Assembly: GCA_965200765.1 (NCBI GenBank)
Contig: OZ241380.1
Coordinates: forward strand, 620,001-684,000
From: G965200765 sp965200765
GTDB taxonomy: Bacteria; Pseudomonadota; Gammaproteobacteria; Arenicellales; JAJDZL01
Length of the DNA stretch: 64,000 bases
Direction of reading: 5' to 3'
Shown here: positions 26,470 to 35,846 of the stretch, one piece after another
Position numbering within the stretch: position 1 is the stretch's first letter
How the letters are laid out: each line of letters opens with the position of its first letter
Program-made: the position numbers and the translations under genes
Notes under the pieces: generated by a model
Database searches by the model: none
Told to the model about the DNA's origin: nothing
Seen by the model: only the letters and a program-made list of their open reading frames with translations

Positions 26470-27975
26470 TTGTTGAATTCGCACGATCAGAAATACTACG
26501 GCAAGGTTTATACCCCTGTCAACATAGTCGAATTGATGCTTTCCGGCATCTTTGCGAAAACCTTGTGCAATCGTAAGATTTGCGATCCTGCCTGTGGTAC
26601 AGGTGATTTTCTGGCACCAGTCGTTCAGGAAGTGTGCTTGCGAATCAGAAGAGGCGGGGACAAGCAAGCCCATTTAAATACTCTGAAAAATTTGACTGGC
26701 TACGATGTTGATTCACACGCCGTCAAGGAGTGTCAGGCAAGACTTACACGACTCGCCAACGAATTAGTCGGTGACCAATTCACTTTTGCTGATGACTACT
26801 GGCGTATTCTGAATGTGAATGCGTTGGAAGTCAAAGAAGGTTTTGGCTTCTTTGATTATGTCATTGGAAATCCGCCTTATGTTCGTATCCAGAACCTTGA
26901 AAGGTGCAGGCGGGATCAGATTCGCAATGGCAACTGGCGCTACTTCACAGGCTCCAGCGATTTGTACATTATTTTCTACGAACTTGCATTGCAATTGCTG
27001 AAGCCTGGCGGAGAGTTGATCTACATTGCTCCGAGTAGCTGGCTTCGAAATGAGGCAGGTCGCGCGATGAGAGCTGACATAGAGAGGCATTATTTCATCA
27101 AGCAATTGTACGATTTTGGAAATTATCAAGTTTTTCCAAGAGTGACCACGTACACAGCCATTGTCAATATCGTAAAAAATACAAGCCGGCGAAAGACCAA
27201 GGCATACAAACTAAATCACGAAGGAAAATTCTGTGACAAGTATTTTCTATACAAAAGCAATTTGTGCTGGTCAGTTGTTTCCAACCGATACAAGCAAAGT
27301 TTTGAGTCCAAGCGGAGTGCCCATGTTCCACTAAGGGAGATTGCCAATATTCATGTAGGGATTCAAACTTTGGCAGACAGAGTTTTTATTCTGGAAGTGA
27401 AAAAGCATGAAGCAGATAAAGTGGAATGCAAAGTGAATGGAACAAACTTTCTTGTTGAAACAAAGGCGGTCAGAAGAGTGTACAAAGCTTCCGCATTGAA
27501 GAACGGGAAGGACAAGGTAAACAGAGTGGCCATATACCCCTATCAAACAGATGGTAGTTTGATTGAAGAGCAGGAATTTGCGGACATGTATCCATTAGCT
27601 TACCAATGGTTGCTTCACAATAAAAAACGGTTGTTGAGCAGAGACAAACATACCTTCGACAGAAACAAATGGCACGGATATGGAAGGGATGTATCTATTT
27701 TGTCCGGGTACGGAGAAAAGATTTTGACCTCAGGAATGAATCCGAAACCGAATTTTCAATACTGTGGAGACAAAGATACACTTTTTTATTCGGGTTATTG
27801 TGTGAAGCCAAAGAGTGGGGTAGATATTCAATTGCTGATATCTGAATTGAACAGCAAACGCATGGAACAATATATTCAGGAAGTGTCGCAGCCATTTCAG
27901 GGTGGTTGGTACAGCTATGCCAAACGCTACATACAAGATTTTCCGGTATCTGTGAAGGTGTGCGAAATTGAATGA
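26470..27975 (+). CDS. Orphan N6-adenine DNA methyltransferase (TaqI/Eco57I-like)
   Basis: 501 residues. Motif X/I region: K-V-Y-T-P, then C-D-P-A-C-G-T-G-D-F-L near residue 40; motif II G-Y-D-V-D; the catalytic motif IV is V-I-G-N-P-P-Y-V-R near residue 135. The C-terminal half resembles a TaqI-type target recognition region ending F-Q-G-G-W-Y-S-Y-A-K-R-Y. There is no nuclease domain and no nuclease gene beside it, so it is either a solitary methylase or the survivor of a restriction system. The start is TTG at 26470, directly before the conserved Y-Y-G-K-V-Y-T-P. Confidence 0.85.
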   Translation: MLNSHDQKYYGKVYTPVNIVELMLSGIFAKTLCNRKICDPACGTGDFLAPVVQEVCLRIRRGGDKQAHLNTLKNLTGYDVDSHAVKECQARLTRLANELVGDQFTFADDYWRILNVNALEVKEGFGFFDYVIGNPPYVRIQNLERCRRDQIRNGNWRYFTGSSDLYIIFYELALQLLKPGGELIYIAPSSWLRNEAGRAMRADIERHYFIKQLYDFGNYQVFPRVTTYTAIVNIVKNTSRRKTKAYKLNHEGKFCDKYFLYKSNLCWSVVSNRYKQSFESKRSAHVPLREIANIHVGIQTLADRVFILEVKKHEADKVECKVNGTNFLVETKAVRRVYKASALKNGKDKVNRVAIYPYQTDGSLIEEQEFADMYPLAYQWLLHNKKRLLSRDKHTFDRNKWHGYGRDVSILSGYGEKILTSGMNPKPNFQYCGDKDTLFYSGYCVKPKSGVDIQLLISELNSKRMEQYIQEVSQPFQGGWYSYAKRYIQDFPVSVKVCEIE

Positions 27976-28110
27976 TTAAAATTTGAGCAATGTAGCAATA
28001 GGTTGATTCGTTTCATATTTCTCTTTGAAGTCTGTTATCGTTAGTATCAGACGCTTGCTCCTGCCAATTCGATGGGGTAAGCGAATATGTGCTAAATTGA
28101 GGACAACAAT

Positions 28111-28638
28111 ATGAATATAGTACTACTGAGGCATGCAATAGCCGAAGAACGCATTGACTTCTACCGAAGTAGCAATGGAGCCCCAGATTCTGAAAGACCA
28201 TTGACAGAAGAAGGCATTGAGAAAATGAAACTGGGAGCTCAAGGACTCGTTAAAGCGTTGAATGGCAATGTTCAAAGAGTGGTCACCAGCCCTTACGTCC
28301 GCGCCCGCCAAACCGCAGAAGTCTTTCTCGATGCAATTCCTGAAGCACAGCGACCTGAGCTTGAATTCTCTACGAATCTCTCAAGCGGGTGCAGTGGAAG
28401 AGGCCTGGTTGAATGGTTGACCGGGGATCCGGAGCCAGTTGTTCTGGTTGGACATGAACCTGATATGAGCTACTGGACCGAAGAGTTGTGCGGGATCGGT
28501 AGTTTTTATCGACATGTACAGAACAAGTTTGGCAAAGGCGGAGCGTGTCTGATTGAATGTTCAATCGAGACGATTGGACGCGAACAGAACTTTATTTGGT
28601 ACAAGAGTCCAAATATGCTTCGAGCAAATGCTGACTGA
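28111..28638 (+). CDS. sixA: Phosphohistidine phosphatase SixA-type
   Basis: 175 residues of the histidine phosphatase superfamily. The N terminus carries L-R-H-A-I-A-E-E with the phospho-acceptor His, then R-P-L-T-E-E-G, T-S-P-Y-V-R-A-R-Q-T-A-E and L-V-G-H-E-P-D-M with the second catalytic His. R-H-A rather than R-H-G is the SixA hallmark. SixA removes phosphate from Hpt histidines or PTS-Ntr components. GAGGACAACAAT precedes the ATG. Confidence 0.88.
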   Translation: MNIVLLRHAIAEERIDFYRSSNGAPDSERPLTEEGIEKMKLGAQGLVKALNGNVQRVVTSPYVRARQTAEVFLDAIPEAQRPELEFSTNLSSGCSGRGLVEWLTGDPEPVVLVGHEPDMSYWTEELCGIGSFYRHVQNKFGKGGACLIECSIETIGREQNFIWYKSPNMLRANAD

Positions 28639-28734
28639 TATTTACTCGAATTTTCGGTTTGTCGGTCTAATGAAAAGCAAGGGTTGGTAGGGCTTGCAGC
28701 TTATACTTCCGTCAGGAACTGGCGTTGACAGCCC

Positions 28735-28775
28735 GCCACACATTTCGTTGGGTATCAAGATGTGTGGCAATTTTT
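28735..28775 (+). terminator. Rho-independent terminator
   Basis: Perfect 9-bp arms GCCACACAT (28735-28743) and ATGTGTGGC (28760-28768) around a 16-nt loop, followed by AATTTTT. It would end the sixA transcript about 100 nt after the stop codon. Confidence 0.75.
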
Positions 28776-28796
28776 GCACCCTGACCTGACTATTGA

Positions 28797-28875
28797 AGTG
28801 CCTGCATTGTTTCGGTACCAAGTTGACTGAGTAGGAGTCGGGTACTCCACTATAGAAGTCCCTGAATCAGGCACT
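28797..28875 (+). promoter_or_regulatory. Inverted-repeat leader upstream of the amino acid binding-protein gene
   Basis: The outer arms AGTGCCTG (28797-28804) and CAGGCACT (28868-28875) are perfectly complementary. They enclose an inner hairpin GGAGT (28834-28838)/ACTCC (28844-28848). The element sits about 160-235 nt before the substrate-binding protein start, in a 393-nt intergenic region. A structured leader, a small RNA or an operator pair are all possible; I do not recognise a known riboswitch. Confidence 0.35.
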
Positions 28876-29031
28876 GTGCAAGCCAATCACCGAAAATTTT
28901 CGTTTCAACAGGTTTCTGTGATAGAATTTTCCATAGAACTTGGCAAGTCCGTGCATGTGTTTAGTTGCAGAACGAACGAGCCAAGAAATTTCTGAATCGT
29001 TACCGAAAATATACTGAAATGGAGAACGTCA

Positions 29032-30240
29032 ATGAAAGTTAAAAATTTCACCGCTGTGATACCGGCACTTGCTGTGGCAGTTATGCTGGTATCTGGCGTT
29101 GCGACAGCTCAGGTGAAAATTGGTTTTCTGGGTGGTTTTACCGGTCCCATTGAATCACTGACACCTGCAATTGCTGGTGGCACAGAAACCGCAGCTGCCA
29201 ATGTAAACGACCAAGGTGGCATTCTGGATGGACAAATGATTTCCGTTGTGAGTGGCGATACGACTTGTGTAGATGCCACTGCTGCTGCCAATGCTGCTGA
29301 CCGTCTGGTCAACTCTGAAAATGTAACTGCGATCGTCGGCGCACTATGCTCCGGTTCAACGATTTCCGCGGCCAACAACGCTGCCATTCCAGGCGGGGTT
29401 GTGATGATTTCACCGGCTTCAACAAGTCCTGCGCTAACTACGATGGATGACAATGACCTGGTATTTCGGACTGCTCCGTCAGACGCGTATCAAGGGGTTG
29501 CAATGGCATCGCTGTTGATGAAGAAGGGGATCAACAAGATCGCGATTACCTATATCAACAATGATTACGGGAAAGGATTTGCTGATTCGCTTTCCGGCGC
29601 GATGACCTCCATGGGTGGAGCTGTTTCTGCAAATGTTGCTCATGAAGATGGCAAGGCAGACTACCGGTCTGAAATTGGCAGCTTGGCCGCGAGTGGTGCG
29701 GAATGGCTGGTTGTGCTTGCCTATGCTGACGGTTCCGGTCAAACTATCATTCGACAGGCAATAGAAGGCGGCGACTTCTCGAACTTTGTTGGCGGGGATG
29801 GAATGGCCGCTGAGTCTCTGATTTCAGGGGTGAATTCACCGGCACTGAATGGAATGATCATTACAAAACCGGGTAGTGCGAGCGGTCCGTGTGTAGCGGC
29901 TTATGCGCCGTTGGCGGAAGCCGCTGGGCAGGACCCGAATGCGGTATTTGGTCCGCAATCCTACGACGCTGCATTCTTGGTTGCTTTGGCAATTCAGAAA
30001 AACGGATCGGCTTCTCGCGATGGCTTGTCGGCCGCACTTCGTTCAGTTGCCAGTCCTCCGGGAGATGTAATTTGTCCAGGTGAGTGGAGCAAAGCAATGG
30101 CAGCCATGAAAGCAGGCAAGGATATAAACTATGAAGGTGTATCCGGTAGCCACGATTTTGATGAAAACGGCGACGTGATCGGGATTTTCGATGAAATCAA
30201 TATCGTTGATGGCGAATTGAAAATGATGGGGCAGATGTAA
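29032..30240 (+). CDS. ABC transporter substrate-binding protein, branched-chain amino acid type
   Basis: 402 residues. The signal peptide (about 1-26) ends G-V-A-T-A-Q, and the mature start V-K-I-G-F-L-G-G-F-T-G-P is the LivK/Peripla_BP_6 opening. Further motifs are D-D-Q-G-G-I-L-D-G, S-G-S-T-I-S-A-A-N-N-A-A-I-P and N-N-D-Y-G-K-G-F-A-D-S. It binds substrate in the periplasm and hands it to a LivHMGF transporter; the permease and ATPase genes lie at 31.8-35.6 kb on the other strand. GGAG precedes the ATG by 7 nt. It has its own leader and terminator. The substrate may be an amino acid, amide or urea derivative. Confidence 0.9.
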   Translation: MKVKNFTAVIPALAVAVMLVSGVATAQVKIGFLGGFTGPIESLTPAIAGGTETAAANVNDQGGILDGQMISVVSGDTTCVDATAAANAADRLVNSENVTAIVGALCSGSTISAANNAAIPGGVVMISPASTSPALTTMDDNDLVFRTAPSDAYQGVAMASLLMKKGINKIAITYINNDYGKGFADSLSGAMTSMGGAVSANVAHEDGKADYRSEIGSLAASGAEWLVVLAYADGSGQTIIRQAIEGGDFSNFVGGDGMAAESLISGVNSPALNGMIITKPGSASGPCVAAYAPLAEAAGQDPNAVFGPQSYDAAFLVALAIQKNGSASRDGLSAALRSVASPPGDVICPGEWSKAMAAMKAGKDINYEGVSGSHDFDENGDVIGIFDEINIVDGELKMMGQM

Positions 30241-30299
30241 AATCACTCTCATTCAATTGCGGCAATACTGAATTTTGCCGTTCATTTATTCAATGGAAT

Positions 30300-30330
30300 T
30301 GGCGGCTTGAATGAGCCGCCATTTCATTCT
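30300..30330 (+). terminator. Terminator after the binding-protein gene
   Basis: TGGCGGC (30300-30306) pairs with GCCGCCA (30315-30321) around an 8-nt loop, followed by a T-rich TTTCATTCT. It lies 60 nt after the stop codon. Confidence 0.65.
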
Positions 30331-30389
30331 GCTCTGGGTTCGTGCGGTATGTAGCCAAGTCAGGAAATTCTACCCAAGCAGTATTCAAA

Positions 30390-31598
30390 ATGCTTCATCG
30401 ATTTTATGTAAGTAATTTTTCTTCGATTCGCGAGGAAGCGGAGCTGAATTTTCGTATTCCGCGTACCACTCCTGACCTGTCTCGTTTCCGAAAGAGCCAA
30501 GCTAAACCCAGAGTTCGATTGCCGTGTGTTGTCGTAATATATGGTCCAAATGCATCAGGTAAATCTGCGGTACTTCGTGCCATTGAGAGTACATTCGAAT
30601 TCATCACCAATTCTTTTGCCAATCCACTAGGAAAAGGAATAACAGAATTCCCTGCGTTCAATTTTCGAGAGAAACTCGTAGAGCCTACTCGAATTGAAGT
30701 TGATTTTGAAACTGAGCTGTTTTCTCCAGATTTAAAATCTGCATCAATTTGTCGCTATATTCTTGAACTAAATCGTAATAAAGATTCTGATCAACAAAGT
30801 CCTAGTGTCGGTTATGAAGCTCTTTTTTTACTTCCAAAAGGTCAACCTAAAAAAGTATTTGAAAGACATGAAAAGGAACCGGTTTATATTGCGAAAGAAT
30901 TCAAAACCAATTTAGTAAACGGTCAATATCCGATTATTCCACCTAATGCATCGGTGATTTCAACTCTTGCAAGAGTAGATGTTGAACCATTTTTATCGTT
31001 GGTAAAATGGATTGATAAATTTGACTCAAATTTGTTGACTTCCGATTCTTGGAATTCGTCTGACAAATGGATTACAAGAATCTACAGCGACACGCCTGGA
31101 TTCACGGAAAAAATATCAGATGTTCTACCGAGAATTGATGTAGGCATTGAAAACATGGAGTGTTTCAAACATCGCAATGAACCTGATCTTAGATACAATC
31201 ATCGTGGTTTGGAGAAACCAGTTAATTTTGTTGACGAATCAACAGGCACTCGCAACTTGATACGAATGTTTCCATTGATACACTTGGCCCTAGAATCTGG
31301 AAACATGGTATTACTTGATAACTTCGATTCGGAATTACATCCTGACCTGGCCGCTGAAATTATTCGTTGGTTTCAAAGTGAAGAGCACAATCCACGCAAT
31401 GCACAACTAATTTGCTCGACACACAATACGGCACTTCTCGATAGTTTGGAAAAAGAAGAAGTATTCATTACTGAAAAAAACACCGAAGGGTCCACTCGTG
31501 TTTATGGAGTACGAAATATTATTGGTGTGCCTCGTTCGGAAAATCTTCAAAATCTCTATCGTAGTGGAGTATTAGGCGGACTTCCAAACTTGGGCTGA
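30390..31598 (+). CDS. AAA_21-type ABC-like ATPase, likely defence-associated
   Basis: About 402 residues from the ATG at 30390, where family-like sequence begins (L-H-R-F-Y-V-S-N-F-S-S-I); an in-frame start at 30342 would add 16 residues. Walker A is Y-G-P-N-A-S-G-K-S. A signature-like D-E-S-T-G-T-R-N-L precedes Walker B, L-L-D-N-F-D-S-E-L-H-P, and the switch is C-S-T-H-N-T-A-L-L-D. The usual catalytic Glu after the Walker B Asp is Asn here. This architecture matches single-gene or two-gene abortive-infection ATPases (RloA/AbiL-like), whose partner nuclease is not found here. The gene is A+T-rich and splits the binding-protein gene from its permease operon, so it looks acquired. Confidence 0.75.
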   Translation: MLHRFYVSNFSSIREEAELNFRIPRTTPDLSRFRKSQAKPRVRLPCVVVIYGPNASGKSAVLRAIESTFEFITNSFANPLGKGITEFPAFNFREKLVEPTRIEVDFETELFSPDLKSASICRYILELNRNKDSDQQSPSVGYEALFLLPKGQPKKVFERHEKEPVYIAKEFKTNLVNGQYPIIPPNASVISTLARVDVEPFLSLVKWIDKFDSNLLTSDSWNSSDKWITRIYSDTPGFTEKISDVLPRIDVGIENMECFKHRNEPDLRYNHRGLEKPVNFVDESTGTRNLIRMFPLIHLALESGNMVLLDNFDSELHPDLAAEIIRWFQSEEHNPRNAQLICSTHNTALLDSLEKEEVFITEKNTEGSTRVYGVRNIIGVPRSENLQNLYRSGVLGGLPNLG

Positions 31599-31755
31599 TA
31601 GAAGCAACTGTGTTGATTGAGTCAATCGTTGTATCTGTTCTTATTGACAAGAAAAAGACCCACTGAGTGGCATAAATTAGTTATCCAGAATTTTGCGTTG
31701 TCTTGTAAAGACTTGATGAATTCCCTAAGCCTTGAAAATCTCAAAAACTGATAAT

Positions 31756-33051
31756 TCAATCTCGTTCAGACGGAGATTGGAAATGCTTCACTTGCTCGGG
31801 AAACAGACCCTTGGGCAAGAATCTCAATGCTAGTGTAATAGTCAATCCGATAATAAAAACGCGCATTTGCAAGGCTCGACTGGTGAAATCTGGAACTGTT
31901 TCCCATTCAAACAATGCTTGCCCCAAAACTTCTATCTGGTGAAATACGAAGAGCGTCAAAGGTTCGGACATGGTCCAGATGATATAGATGGCCACAGCAC
32001 CGAAGATGGCGCCAAGATTGTTGCCGGCACCGCCGATGATTACCATAACCCAAACCAGAAAGGTGTGGTGCAGAGGAGTAAAGCCGGAGGGGTCGAATAT
32101 TCGGGCAAAAGTAATCAGCGCCGCACCACCAATCCCGATGATTACGGAACCAACAACAAAAATTTCCAACCGCCGCCGGTTGACATCCTTGCCCATGGCA
32201 GCCGCTGAAATCTCATTGTCGCGAATGGCGCGCATCATGCGTCCCCAGGGTGCCAGGTACACCCGTTGCAATGCTACAAATATGACAGCAATCAAAATTG
32301 CAGTTACGCAAAGGTAAAGTGCTCTTGCGGTTACAAACCCGAGTTCATTGGGTGTCGGTATCGGCCATGGCAACGGCGACACAGTCAAGGTGCCTCGGGT
32401 CAACCAATCTGCATTTTTGAATACTGCTTTGATAATTTCCGCAATGCCCAAGGTGGCTATGGCCAGATAGTCAGCGCGCAGTCCCAGGCAGATTCTGCCA
32501 ATGCACCATGCAACACCGCCGGCGGCAAGTCCGCCAACAAGCCATCCAATCCATACCGGCAATCCGAATCCACCGATGAATCCGGCTTCAGTTTCGATAT
32601 ACCGTGCAACAGGAATCAGTGCATCGTTATAGAGTGCAAATCCAATGAGAACAGCAATAATCACGCAGACATTGCGAACTTGTCGACGAATGCCGAGTCG
32701 GTGAATTTGACTGAGTGCGATGACCACCACTGCGACCAATGCCAGCTTCAGCATCAGACCACCCAATTCAGCCGGACCGCTGGAATTCCAGAAGGCTTCA
32801 TTAACCGGATAGCTCAACAGCATTGTCGTGAAGCCGCCCACAGCAATGAATCCCATCACACCGGCATTGAACAATCCGGCGTATCCCCACTGAATGGTCA
32901 GGCCCAAGGCGATAATTGCGAAGCAGCTAGCCTCGGCGAGCATTCGGAGGCCATACGCTTGCCCCAGAAAAGCAAATACCAAGGCGATAGCCAGTGCGAT
33001 CAGTCCGAACAGGAAAATTGTTCGTTGGCGACTGGACAGATGAATGGTCAT
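31756..33051 (-). CDS. livM: Branched-chain amino acid ABC transporter permease LivM
   Basis: 431 residues with about ten membrane segments. Family motifs include L-G-L-T-I-Q-W-G-Y-A-G-L-F-N-A-G, the coupling-helix region G-R-M-M-R-A-I-R-D-N-E-I-S-A-A-A-M-G, and V-M-V-I-I-G-G-A-G-N-N-L-G-A-I-F-G. It is longer than typical LivM because of extra residues around 110-160. It forms the membrane pore with LivH. Start is 1 nt after the livH stop. Confidence 0.92.
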   Translation of the reverse strand: MTIHLSSRQRTIFLFGLIALAIALVFAFLGQAYGLRMLAEASCFAIIALGLTIQWGYAGLFNAGVMGFIAVGGFTTMLLSYPVNEAFWNSSGPAELGGLMLKLALVAVVVIALSQIHRLGIRRQVRNVCVIIAVLIGFALYNDALIPVARYIETEAGFIGGFGLPVWIGWLVGGLAAGGVAWCIGRICLGLRADYLAIATLGIAEIIKAVFKNADWLTRGTLTVSPLPWPIPTPNELGFVTARALYLCVTAILIAVIFVALQRVYLAPWGRMMRAIRDNEISAAAMGKDVNRRRLEIFVVGSVIIGIGGAALITFARIFDPSGFTPLHHTFLVWVMVIIGGAGNNLGAIFGAVAIYIIWTMSEPLTLFVFHQIEVLGQALFEWETVPDFTSRALQMRVFIIGLTITLALRFLPKGLFPEQVKHFQSPSERD

Positions 33052-33052
33052 G

Positions 33053-34057
33053 CTAAAGTACTCGCCCGCGAAAAATGCCTGTTGGGCGCCAGACTAGTAC
33101 TGCTACCAGAATCACAAACGGAACAACCAGTTTGTATTCCGGGGGTACCAAAGCGAGTGACGTTGGAACTTCAATCCATTCTGACAGAAAAGATGAAAAT
33201 GGACGAAGTAATATGGACCAGTTGAAGATCGCGAGAGTTTCAGCGAAACCAACCAGAAATCCTCCGGCTACTGCACCGTAAGGACTTCCAATTCCACCAA
33301 CAATTGCGGATGCAAATACTGGCAGGAGCAAGTTGAAGCTCAAGTCCGGCTTCAGCACTACATCAAGAGAAAGCAGTACACCGCCGGCCGCTGCCAACCC
33401 GCCGCCAATAATCCATGTCGCTACAATCACTGAACGCGTATTGATGCCTGAAACGAGCGCCAGGTCCGAGTTGTCCGACATCGCGCGCATTGCTTTCCCC
33501 AAACGACTCCGAGTCAAAAATCGATACAGTGCAAACATGGAAATTGCAATTGTAATGAGTAGCAAAATCTGCGGCTCGGTGATCACAATTGATTTGCTGG
33601 CCAAGTCGAACGGCAAGTGAATATGAAAAATATCCTTTTGTTCCTGAATGAAAAAGTTTCTGGGTGAAGTGCCGGCAAACAGTCGCACCAGTCCCTGCAT
33701 CATCAACATAACGCCGAGCGAAGCAATCATGAGCAAAATGGGACGGACATTTCTGGCGCGCAAGGGTTCGTAAAACAACCGGTCTATGCCCACTGTGAAC
33801 ATGGCAGTCAGAATTATGGCAACCGGCAAGAAGACAAAGCCGGTCGGCAATCCAATATATGAACCTGCGGTTGGAAAGAGCGTAGCCAGAACAAAAGCAA
33901 ACAGTGCGCCTACGGTCATTAAATCTCCGTGTGCAAAGTGAGCAAAGCGAAGAATTCCAAAAATCAGAGTTACGCCGATTGCACCCAAAGCATAAATGCT
34001 GCCAATCACCGAACCGGCAACGATCACTTTGTTAATGAAAAATACCAGCTCGTTCAA
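33053..34057 (-). CDS. livH: Branched-chain amino acid ABC transporter permease LivH
   Basis: 334 residues, about eight membrane segments. Motifs: G-S-I-Y-A-L-G-A-I-G-V-T-L-I-F-G-I, F-A-H-G-D-L-M-T-V-G, the coupling helix G-K-A-M-R-A-M-S-D-N, and F-A-S-A-I-V-G-G-I-G-S-P-Y-G-A. It partners with LivM. It begins 7 nt after the livF stop in a tight livG-F-H-M run. Confidence 0.93.
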   Translation of the reverse strand: MNELVFFINKVIVAGSVIGSIYALGAIGVTLIFGILRFAHFAHGDLMTVGALFAFVLATLFPTAGSYIGLPTGFVFLPVAIILTAMFTVGIDRLFYEPLRARNVRPILLMIASLGVMLMMQGLVRLFAGTSPRNFFIQEQKDIFHIHLPFDLASKSIVITEPQILLLITIAISMFALYRFLTRSRLGKAMRAMSDNSDLALVSGINTRSVIVATWIIGGGLAAAGGVLLSLDVVLKPDLSFNLLLPVFASAIVGGIGSPYGAVAGGFLVGFAETLAIFNWSILLRPFSSFLSEWIEVPTSLALVPPEYKLVVPFVILVAVLVWRPTGIFRGRVL

Positions 34058-34064
34058 CTTTCAC

Positions 34065-34769
34065 CTAACCCCCGAGAAAACTTTGAGCGACTTCGGGATC
34101 ATTCAGCAAATTCTCTCCTGAATCAGTAAACAGGTTATACCCGCCGGCCAAAACATATCCGGTGTCGGCGACTTCCAGTGCCCGCTTGGCATTTTGCTCG
34201 ACAATCAAAACGCCAACTCCGCTTTTGCTGATAGCAATGATTCGTTCAAAAATTTCTTCAACATAAGCAGGGGACAACCCGGCCGTAGGTTCATCTAACA
34301 GCAACGCTTCCGGTTCAATCATCAAGGCACGGGCTATCGCGACCATTTGCCGTTGACCGCCAGACAAGTTCCCCGCAGTATCCATCCGTTTGTCCTTGAG
34401 CGGTGGAAACAGGCCGAACATACGTTCAAGCGTATCCGAAAAATCATCGCGGCGAATATAAGCACCCATTTCCAGATTTTCCTGAACTGTCATGGTCTGG
34501 AAGATATTCATTTCCTGTGGAACATAGGCCATGCCTAGCCGTACACGTCGATCTGGCGACAGTGACGAAATGTCCTTGTCTTTGAAAACAACACTGCCTT
34601 CTACCAGTTCAAGTAGCCCGAATACACTTTTCAATGCAGTGGACTTGCCGGCTCCATTTGGACCTACGATCACTCCAATCTTGCCTGGTTCAATGGCGAG
34701 GTTGATGCCATTGAGAATATTCACACCGCCATAGCCGGCATGCAGGTTGGACGCAGTCAACAAAGACAT
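34065..34769 (-). CDS. livF: Branched-chain amino acid ABC transporter ATPase LivF
   Basis: 234 residues. Walker A G-P-N-G-A-G-K-S, Q-loop Y-V-P-Q-E-M-N-I-F, signature L-S-G-G-Q-R-Q-M, Walker B A-L-L-L-D-E-P-T-A-G-L-S-P, switch E-Q-N-A-K-R-A-L. E-Q-N-A rather than E-H-D marks it as the LivF type. It starts 6 nt after the livG stop. Confidence 0.95.
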   Translation of the reverse strand: MSLLTASNLHAGYGGVNILNGINLAIEPGKIGVIVGPNGAGKSTALKSVFGLLELVEGSVVFKDKDISSLSPDRRVRLGMAYVPQEMNIFQTMTVQENLEMGAYIRRDDFSDTLERMFGLFPPLKDKRMDTAGNLSGGQRQMVAIARALMIEPEALLLDEPTAGLSPAYVEEIFERIIAISKSGVGVLIVEQNAKRALEVADTGYVLAGGYNLFTDSGENLLNDPEVAQSFLGG

Positions 34770-34775
34770 GCAAAT

Positions 34776-35555
34776 TCACTGCTGCAGTTTGCGTCCACCG
34801 CCGAAGTAGGCATCGACGACTTGCGGGTCGCTCAATACTTCATCCGGGGAACCGTCAGTCATCATCTCGCCTTCGACCATAACGGTAACGTGATGACAAA
34901 GCTTGGAGATAAACTCCATGTTGTGTTCAATGATGAAGAACGTTCTGCCGAGTTCATCATTCTGCTTCTGAATGTTGGAAACCAGGGTATTCAGCAATGT
35001 TCGATTGACACCGGCACCAATTTCGTCCAGCAACACAATCTTCGCGTCAACCATCATCGTCCGTCCCAGTTCAAGCAGTTTTTTCTGTCCACCTGACAAA
35101 TTTCCAGCAAGTTCGTTTTTGACTTTTTTCAAGCCCAGAAACTCAATCACTTCCGTTGCCTTTTTCACAAATCCTGCTTCTTGCCTGGCGACTCTGCCGG
35201 GTAGGAACAGTGCTGCGTGCAGTTGCTCGCCGATTTGCTCTTCAGGAACTACAAGGAGATTTTCAATGGCTGTCATATAGGAGTATTCATGCGGGATCTG
35301 GAACGTTCGAAGCAAACCGTTGCTGAACATTTTATGAGCAGGGAGCCCGGTTACGGTTGCATTGTCAAGATAGACTTCACCTGCGTCTGGCTTGAACACA
35401 CCTGCGACGATATTGAAGAGAGTGGATTTGCCCGCACCGTTGGGTCCGATGAGTCCACCAATAGTGCCGGATTCAAGGTTCAGGCTAAAATCGTTGACCG
35501 CGGTGAATGCACCGAAACGCTTGGTTACGCCTGCAATACTGAGAATTGGCGACAT
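34776..35555 (-). CDS. livG: Branched-chain amino acid ABC transporter ATPase LivG
   Basis: 259 residues. Walker A G-P-N-G-A-G-K-S-T, signature L-S-G-G-Q-K-K-L, then I-V-L-L-D-E-I-G-A-G-V-N and switch I-E-H-N-M-E-F-I. L-D-E-I-G-A-G-V-N replaces the common L-D-E-P-x-A-G-L-N, but the catalytic Glu is kept. First gene of the transporter operon, divergent from the YkgJ gene, so its promoter should lie in 35556-35846. Confidence 0.94.
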   Translation of the reverse strand: MSPILSIAGVTKRFGAFTAVNDFSLNLESGTIGGLIGPNGAGKSTLFNIVAGVFKPDAGEVYLDNATVTGLPAHKMFSNGLLRTFQIPHEYSYMTAIENLLVVPEEQIGEQLHAALFLPGRVARQEAGFVKKATEVIEFLGLKKVKNELAGNLSGGQKKLLELGRTMMVDAKIVLLDEIGAGVNRTLLNTLVSNIQKQNDELGRTFFIIEHNMEFISKLCHHVTVMVEGEMMTDGSPDEVLSDPQVVDAYFGGGRKLQQ

Positions 35556-35846
35556 TGGTCAACGCTTTGCTTTACGATGCGTGTATTCGATTTTTTTGCT
35601 TTCAACGCTTGATTTTCATTGAATCAGAGTCAAACACTATCATACCAGAATGAAATGAAAGACACAGGTTTAGACAACTTTGTCGCAAGATGACAATTGA
35701 TTCACAACGGCAAACGAAATGTTGCATGCTTGCCCGGAATCTCGTATATTGTTTTGCACATCATTCGAGTGATTTCAATTTACATTCGGTATTTTTCGCG
35801 TTTCCGGATTGAAACATTCAACCATCAACTGAGCGTTTTCTTACGA

